From contig CAZTHB010000031.1 of the NCBI GenBank assembly GCA_964613485.1, positions 1 to 7,652 of the forward strand: DNA of 7,652 nt, written 5' to 3'. Both the position numbers and the translations under genes were made by a program. Below are positions 1 to 5,900 of the stretch, piece after piece (position 1 is the first letter of the stretch; each line of letters opens with the position of its first letter). The DNA comes from JADZGC01 sp964613485. GTDB lineage: Bacteria; Patescibacteriota; Saccharimonadia; CAILAD01; GCA-016700035. Under the pieces are notes generated by a model. It made no database searches, was not told the DNA's origin, and saw only the letters and a list, made by a program, of their open reading frames with translations.

Positions 1-793
1 CAGACACATTCTTACTTGATGTGTACTCTTCTACCTTTGACTTAATGGCGGGCGTGAAGGCAAGATCAAGCTTCTTATATAACTTGCTCAATTCTTTTAC
101 TGGCCTTGTCGCCAATGCGTGATGCTGCACAACAATAAATCGAGAGTTGCGCTCAACGAACGATTGCAAAACAGCGTTTATGGCAGTCCAGAGCAAGGCT
201 TGTCGCTCAAGCAAAGTCAGCTCCTGACCTAAGTGCCCTAACACCTCCTCAGGCAGGTATAATTCTCTAAGTTTCTCCTGATTCGCCAATTCTTCGAGCG
301 AATGCACCAATCCTAGACGTCGCATACTTGCGATCGTCGGTAGCGGCTTACGCATAATCACCACTACATCGAAGTCATACTCTCTATGCAGGTACTCACT
401 ACCCAGGCTTGCCATTGGGTCCTTCAGCAAATATCTTTGCACCAATGGATTGGTCGTGGATTTGATATAGCTATAATTACTGCCGCTTCCAAAGAGCATA
501 CGACCGACCGACTGCTTCAGATTATTCGCTCCACTTGGAGGCAAGGATTTAAAATTTGCCTTTCGCGACAAGAGAGCTTCAACCATATCTCGATACACTT
601 GTTCTTTTTGCATCCCGCGATGCATATATGGAAACTCATACTCTAGATCATCTAACCCAAAGTCACGGTTGAACGGTTCTCGTATATACCCCACTTCAGT
701 TGGAAAAGATAAAACTTTACCAAGAAAAGTAGTGCCGCTACGTGGGCATCCAGTCACCAATATATGACGCTTCTTTTTTGTCTGGTTGTTCAT
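1..793 (-). CDS. PAPS-dependent sulfotransferase (C-terminus cut by window edge)
   Basis: Transfers a sulfuryl group from PAPS to an acceptor that cannot be named from the sequence. I translated it by hand: 264 residues are visible and the frame is open to the left edge, so the 3' end is missing. The 5'-phosphosulfate loop is at residues 13-28 (VTGCPRSGTTFLGKVL), with Arg in the place where cytosolic SULT enzymes have the catalytic Lys; this PRSGTT form is common in bacterial Sulfotransfer_1/_3 members. The 3'-phosphate site is at residues 143-160 (VVVIMRKPLPTIASMRRL), with R148 and S156 eight residues apart, as in SULT enzymes. KDP at 124-126 also fits the family. There is no signal peptide or membrane segment, so it should be cytoplasmic. 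The start ATG is the first one after an in-frame TGA six bases upstream. No good Shine-Dalgarno is seen. It lies downstream of, and on the same strand as, the ABC permease. The fold call is strong; the substrate is unknown. Confidence 0.9.
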   Translation of the reverse strand, partial: MNNQTKKKRHILVTGCPRSGTTFLGKVLSFPTEVGYIREPFNRDFGLDDLEYEFPYMHRGMQKEQVYRDMVEALLSRKANFKSLPPSGANNLKQSVGRMLFGSGSNYSYIKSTTNPLVQRYLLKDPMASLGSEYLHREYDFDVVVIMRKPLPTIASMRRLGLVHSLEELANQEKLRELYLPEEVLGHLGQELTLLERQALLWTAINAVLQSFVERNSRFIVVQHHALATRPVKELSKLYKKLDLAFTPAIKSKVEEYTSSKNVS

Positions 794-841
794 AAATAGT
801 CATACACCCCAATATAGTGTCGCTTCATTGCGAATACCTAC

Positions 842-847
842 ATTATA
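842..847 (-). promoter_or_regulatory. Candidate -10 box for the sulfotransferase gene
   Basis: Read on the minus strand this is a perfect TATAAT inside an AT-rich stretch, about 48 bases before the sulfotransferase ATG and inside the only non-coding gap of the window (794-904). No convincing -35 box sits 16-18 bases upstream, and there is no extended -10 TG. The site may therefore be chance; the gene could instead be read through from the ABC operon. Confidence 0.3.
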
Positions 848-904
848 TATGCTTACCCCCTTAAACATTCAGTTAGTTTATCAACTGTTCAGCGATACAA
901 TTAG

Positions 905-2164
905 CTATTCTCTTCGCAGTGCAATAATTGGGCTGATACGCGAAGCTCGACGTGCCGGGAAAGCGACCACGATGAGCGCCACCACGATAGCAAAGACTAA
1001 GCCGGCCAGCGCCAGCCAAGCAGGTAAGAAGAATACACTAAATGATTCTTTCACACCTCGTGATGCGGCTAAATTCACCGCAACACTATTTATAGTGCCT
1101 CCTAGCAACCATGCCATGAGCACGCCAGAACCAGTACCGATAAGTGACAAGAGAATGGACTCGACGATAAACAGCCGGCGTATATCCTTACGGCGTGCGC
1201 CCAATGAAACCAGCAGCCCAATCTCTTTCGTGCGCTCAAGCAACGCGATCGTCAGAGTGTTGAACATTCCCAAGACAGCAATGATCATACCGATGCCGCC
1301 GAAGGCTGCCAGGAGTGAATTCAATACGAAGAAGAACTGCGTGATCTGCTCAAGCGTGTCAGCCGGTGAGGCAGTATTAAAGGCTTGCGACTCTATCTGC
1401 TTACGGACCTGAGCGACGTTTTCTTTTTCATCCACCAATACCTTCGCTTGATGATAGTCGGTAAAGCCGAGATTTGAGAACAAGCTCTCGGTTGTATATA
1501 CTTCGCTATTCGCCCCGCTATCAATCACCGCCACGATCGTAAGCTCTTTTTCGAAATCCTTATCAATTGGGAAGCGCGAGGCCTGATTCTTATCCTTCAA
1601 GATCACGAGCGATAACTTTTGATTAATCGCCTTTTGTGCATCATCAATCCCCACTGCCTTCAGAAAAGCCGTGTTCACCACTAGCTCATCATCGGTCGTG
1701 GGCGTTACTTTCTTGCCTGATTCGAGCTTGAATCCTGATAAGTCGAGGAAGGCGGTATCAGATCCGTACACGACAGTATCTGTCAGTGATGCCCTATAAC
1801 GAATCGATCCGGCGAACGAAAAGGTTTTACTTACCTCTGTCACGTGAGCATAGCCGCGGAATTTAGAAATTGTCTCGCTGGTCAGCCGAACAGTTTGCGG
1901 CTTAGTTGATGTAACATCTATCGCCTTAATCGACTTCGAACCAATCACGCGCTCTGTGACGACCTTTTGTAACCCAAGCCCGATCGATACGAGAAATACG
2001 ATCGAGCCAATCCCAATCATGACTCCGAGGACCGTGAGCAGTGATCGAAGTTTTTTATGTAGTAGATTACTGATTGCCATTTTCAGTAGCACTCGCTTAT
2101 GAATGTATTTGCGAGACACTACTACGTCGGCTGGTCGACCCTGAACATTGCTTTGAGGCTTCAT
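905..2164 (-). CDS. MacB/FtsX-type ABC transporter permease
   Basis: This is the membrane subunit of a type VII (mechanotransmission) ABC transporter, 419 residues, close to the usual size for a stand-alone permease. The order is: a basic cytoplasmic N-terminus (1-40), TM1 at about 42-64, a large extracytoplasmic MacB_PCD-like domain (about 65-275), then TM2 (about 277-306), TM3 (about 331-354) and TM4 (about 378-403). Between TM2 and TM3 is the family hallmark LLERTKEIGLLVSLGARRKD (309-328), which contacts the ATPase. The C-terminus FPARRASRISPIIALR is also typical. Such proteins usually do not pump substrate through the membrane; they pass ATP-driven movement to an outside domain. The start ATG overlaps the ATPase stop as ATGA and has a modest Shine-Dalgarno of its own (AAGGTG, 5-base spacing). 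It has no fused ATPase domain, unlike E. coli MacB; the ATPase is the preceding gene. Family call strong; LolCE, MacB or lipid-export role undecided. Confidence 0.93.
   Translation of the reverse strand: MKPQSNVQGRPADVVVSRKYIHKRVLLKMAISNLLHKKLRSLLTVLGVMIGIGSIVFLVSIGLGLQKVVTERVIGSKSIKAIDVTSTKPQTVRLTSETISKFRGYAHVTEVSKTFSFAGSIRYRASLTDTVVYGSDTAFLDLSGFKLESGKKVTPTTDDELVVNTAFLKAVGIDDAQKAINQKLSLVILKDKNQASRFPIDKDFEKELTIVAVIDSGANSEVYTTESLFSNLGFTDYHQAKVLVDEKENVAQVRKQIESQAFNTASPADTLEQITQFFFVLNSLLAAFGGIGMIIAVLGMFNTLTIALLERTKEIGLLVSLGARRKDIRRLFIVESILLSLIGTGSGVLMAWLLGGTINSVAVNLAASRGVKESFSVFFLPAWLALAGLVFAIVVALIVVAFPARRASRISPIIALRRE
2161..2164 (-). other. ATGA stop-start overlap, ATPase to permease
   Basis: The TGA stop of the ATPase gene and the ATG start of the permease gene share bases (tcat on the + strand). 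This layout favours translational coupling and equal amounts of the two subunits of one transporter. Confidence 0.95.
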
Positions 2165-2964
2165 GATCGCACCTTTTTCTGTATGCCATCAGTATTTTTT
2201 TGCTTCGACTGCGCATCAAATGAAGCTGTCAAACGCTGTGCATACTGCGAGCGCTCAGTTGACGTCAAGCCATAATCGCTGCTGGTACCACTACTGACAA
2301 TGCCGTCTACTATGCGAATTTGATGACTACTCAGCGGCAAGTACTCGAGATTATGCGTCACCATAACTATCGTCTTACCTTCCTTCTGCAGCCCGGCGAG
2401 TAAGTTGACAACGATATCGCCGTTCTTGGTATCAAGATTACCGGTCGGCTCATCTGCGATAATAACCATCGGGTCGGTTACAAGGGCGCGGGCCAAAGAT
2501 ACGCGCTGCTGCTCTCCACCTGAGAGTACTTCCGGGCGTTGCTTCGTGAGATGATCGATGCGCAGCCGCTCGAGCACCTCATGTGCTTTTTTATGAGCAT
2601 CACGTGGCACATGACCACTAAGATAGAGGGGCATACTTACATTATCGAGCACCGACATGCTCGACACCCAATAATTACTCTGGTATACCAAGCCAAGGTT
2701 GTTTGCGCGAAAGTTCGCTCGATCATCCGGGTGCAGTGCGTACACGTCCTGACCTCGGAAGAGGACATTCCCTTCGGTAGGCTTCTCGAGACCTGATATC
2801 GCATCGAGTAATGTAGACTTACCACTTCCTGAAGCACCATAGATAATCGTGAAAGAGCCAGGCTCTATCTCGAAGTCACACTGCTTGAGTACTTCGATAT
2901 CCTTACCGCCTACTACAAATGTCTTTTTGACATTCTTAACGGAGATTAAATTCGTACCTGTCAT
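2161..2964 (-). CDS. MacB/LolD-type ABC transporter ATP-binding protein
   Basis: Cytoplasmic ATPase that drives the permease encoded next; 267 residues. All catalytic elements are intact: Walker A GASGSGKST (43-51), Q-loop Gln95, signature LSGGEQ (147-152), Walker B VIIADE (167-172), D-loop GNLD (175-178) and switch His204 in MVTHN. The run ADEPTGNLD followed by a T-H-N switch is typical of the LolD/MacB/FtsE group. After about residue 225 there is a 40-residue polar, basic tail (ending QKKVRS) that lies beyond the usual end of LolD-like ATPases and looks disordered. The start ATG overlaps the stop of the giant surface-protein gene as ATGA and has no visible Shine-Dalgarno, so translation probably depends on ribosomes finishing the upstream gene. 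The stop overlaps the permease start in the same way. Family call very secure; the transported or moved substrate is unknown. Confidence 0.95.
   Translation of the reverse strand: MTGTNLISVKNVKKTFVVGGKDIEVLKQCDFEIEPGSFTIIYGASGSGKSTLLDAISGLEKPTEGNVLFRGQDVYALHPDDRANFRANNLGLVYQSNYWVSSMSVLDNVSMPLYLSGHVPRDAHKKAHEVLERLRIDHLTKQRPEVLSGGEQQRVSLARALVTDPMVIIADEPTGNLDTKNGDIVVNLLAGLQKEGKTIVMVTHNLEYLPLSSHQIRIVDGIVSSGTSSDYGLTSTERSQYAQRLTASFDAQSKQKNTDGIQKKVRS
2170..2178 (-). promoter_or_regulatory. Shine-Dalgarno of the permease gene
   Basis: Coding-strand AAAAAGGTG ends five bases before the permease ATG. The AAGG core can pair with the anti-Shine-Dalgarno, and its position supports the overlapping ATG as the true start. 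It lies inside the last codons of the ATPase gene. Confidence 0.5.
2961..2964 (-). other. ATGA stop-start overlap, surface protein to ATPase
   Basis: The TGA stop of the giant surface-protein gene overlaps the ATG of the ABC ATPase gene. No Shine-Dalgarno is visible just upstream (coding strand reads GATTTAGCGCACA before ATG), so reinitiation or coupling is the likely way the ATPase is translated. This ties the surface protein to the transporter. Confidence 0.9.
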
Positions 2965-5900
2965 TGTGCGCTAAATCCAAATAGTTTTTGAAGCGTATTA
3001 AAGATAATCGATATGACGGAATCGGTCGCTCGACCAATGATCGTAGATTGCGTACCCCCAGTACCCCGATTACCACTACGATCTGCACCCACCGGACGCA
3101 CATTATATGATCGAGACGGAGACAGGTCTGAGATAATCGCAATATGATCAGTCGTGTACGCGCCATCCTCGACCGTCTGATTATTGAGTTCAGTACTTGA
3201 TACGCCCGCAGAGAATTGAACCTGGCTCGTGGATGGTTCGTCGGTCTTCCAGGTGACAATGATTTGTCCGCGCGCTTCACTTCCCGATCCACGAACTACC
3301 GACTCAACAGCAATATCAAATATCTTTGGCGGACGAGTATCCAATGCAGTTCGAAACACCTGGCGATCACTCACCGCTAGATTACTATTCGAATCGCGAG
3401 ACTGAGCAACGAGCGTATACTCACTATTGTCATCCAGGCCGCGAATAATAATCTCATGCTCAATCTTCAAAACAGATTCCGAGACTTCAGTAGTGATACC
3501 ACCGACCTTGCTATAGATCACTTGCGTTGTCGCGGATACATTCGTCGTCCACGTTACCTTTTGTGTACTCGTCGGTTCGCCTTCGACTGGTTGGAAGTTC
3601 AGATTTGAGATACGGGGTCGTTGTGGGGTAGTAAAGGAGAAGATACTACTCGCATATTGACCACCTTCGGAGTCGTACATCGTAATGCGATAAAAATACT
3701 TCGTGCCATCATCGAGGCCCGTGAGCGGGAGCTGGTACGTTGATTCTGAAGTCGAGGTGTTGAGCGTCTTAATGCCACCAAACGCATCAGACTTACCGAA
3801 GAGCACATCGACTTTTGCAGCGTCTTTCACCGTGAACTGCACTTCCGCCGAATCAAGTCGGACAAACTGCGTCACAACTTCCTTGAGCACTGGTGCGGGT
3901 GAAGTCGTAAAGGTATATTCTTGACTCTGACCTGTGTTGCCATCCTCATCAGTCCACTTGGCCTTGTAATAATACGTGGTGCCGGCAGCAAGATTATCTA
4001 GATCAAGTGTATGGTCGGTGGTCTGATCGGAATTACCGATCTCCGATGGCGAGTACGACCCGCTCTCGGTACCGATCGCGATCTTGCTATCTGACGCACG
4101 GTCGGTCGACCAATCGATCGTCGCACGACGAGTCGTAATATTTGAGACGGTTGGTTCACTTACGAGCAATGCCGGCGAAGTAAACTTACCAGTCGGAGTA
4201 TCTGAAACAATACCGCTCTCAGACCCACAGTTATTTGCGCTATCACAAGCTTTGACCTTATAGAAATATTCTACTTGACTGAGGCTGGTATCTACGTATG
4301 ATGTACTGCTGCTCGAGCCGACTTGACTGTATGATCCGCCGTAGCTCGTCGATCGATATACGCGATAGGCAGCGACACCAGCACCAACCGAAGCTGGCGC
4401 GTCCCAAGTAACCGCTAGGCGCCAATTGCTTGTAGTCTTCACTGAAACATCTGCCACATCGATGTTTTGTGGAATGCCAGGGGCTGCAGTATTGGCAGAA
4501 AAATTCTGACTGGCGTAGCTTGAATAATTCACATTGTTCGACTCATCTCTAGCTACTACATAAAAGGTATTTGTCCCTGGCTGCGTCGCAAAAGCCCCCG
4601 TCGGAACACTCATCACACCAGCGGCCGTCCACGTACAGCTACCGCTACTAGGTACAACATTTACGGTATAACAATATGTCAGGTTTGAGCTCGAGCCGAC
4701 ATATGATGACGGTGCCGACCAACTGAATGCGAATTCGTTTACTGTATTCGTAGAGGGGCTTGCTGTCAGGCCCTGTGGCTCAGAGGGAGACCCATTCGTA
4801 TTTACCTTGAGCGCCGCAGATGCGTAAGACGTCGTGACGTTTCCAGCCTCGTCCCAACTTCGGAAGTAAATCGTATTCACTCCATCGACTATGTCGTCCA
4901 CATCTGGAGATGCTGGATCGGTCGTCGTGTAGACGCCATCATTTACGAGCAAATCATTGATATCGCCCGAACCCGTGTGATCATCACCATACCAATTGCC
5001 TGAGTTAAATCGATACTGCAGGCCAATCAGTCCTGAGTTCGCATCGGCCGCCGCCTGTCCTCCAACAGTGGGCCAAGTAAACGTAGCTGACTTAGTATTA
5101 ATAAACCCAGATGGGCCAGAGATATAGGCTGGATTGGTTGGTGGTGTGTTATCAAACTTAAAGTCAAACTGTTCAGCGCTGCCGGCAAATACATTTCCAA
5201 CGATATCAACGGCTTTGATTCGCAGATAATACGAGCTATTTGAGGTACTCAGCTGGGTACCCAATATGCCTGCTGTGGCCAAATCTATACTGGCCGAGCT
5301 GACGATGAACGGGCAAGCAGGGTTAGAAATCGGCGAGGTGCCGAGCATACCCTTCGTCGTCACCGGGTTAGCCGTGTTGTCTTGACCAAGGTAAAGACAG
5401 TAGCCGAGGATGCCCGCACCACCAGCATTGTCTTCTGCAGCCGTCCATTCGAAATACGGGCTCGATCCATTTGTCCATTCACCTAACCCAACCAGCGTCC
5501 CTCCATCGACTTTGTACATAACTGTGTCGGCGGCATTCACGGACGGCGGGACTATGTCGTACGCACTATAGTTGAGCGTGAAGCTCGAAAAGATCGGCGT
5601 GTCACCAGAGTCGGGGGTCATGGTTATCTCATATTGAATATAGCGCTCACCATCCGCTACACAGCTATTACCAGAGATGTCTGCGCCAGATGTGATTGCA
5701 GAGCATGATGAGAATGCCGTCGCCCCCGACATCGATGCGCTATTTGAAGTACGCACTTTCACTGTCACATTTGGCGACAAGGTAGTCGAGAATTCCACTG
5801 TGCCCCAATCACCACCAAAGCCAGGGTCAAAAATCGCTGAAGTGAGCGAGCCACTCGACGCGTACTTGTATACCGAGAGATTATCAACGTAGACAGTTTT

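Noticed and set aside
386..646. 86-codon plus-strand ORF
   Set aside because: It is antisense to the sulfotransferase, whose frame carries both PAPS-binding motifs; there is no ribosome site or domain in the antisense frame.
850..904. Rho-independent terminator after the permease gene
   Set aside because: Only a weak 5-bp stem (CAGTT/AACTG, 8-base loop) without a T run is present; it is not convincing.
786..1412. 208-codon plus-strand ORF opposite the permease gene
   Set aside because: It lies antisense to a clearly real MacB/FtsX permease with intact motifs, shows no recognisable domain and is Ser/Thr/Arg-rich as expected of a shadow frame.
2161..2964. Recoding of TGA as in Gracilibacteria/Absconditabacteria
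   Set aside because: TGA ends the surface-protein and ATPase genes in ATGA overlaps where the next gene starts, so it works as a stop here.
2936..3292. 118-codon minus-strand ORF and other short ORFs at 2539-2796, 2637-2840, 3599-3808, 3703-3924, 5027-5209, 5677-5892 and 5904-6191
   Set aside because: All overlap the ATPase or the surface-protein gene in other frames, and their composition (Arg/Ser/His-rich, no domain) is that of shadow frames.
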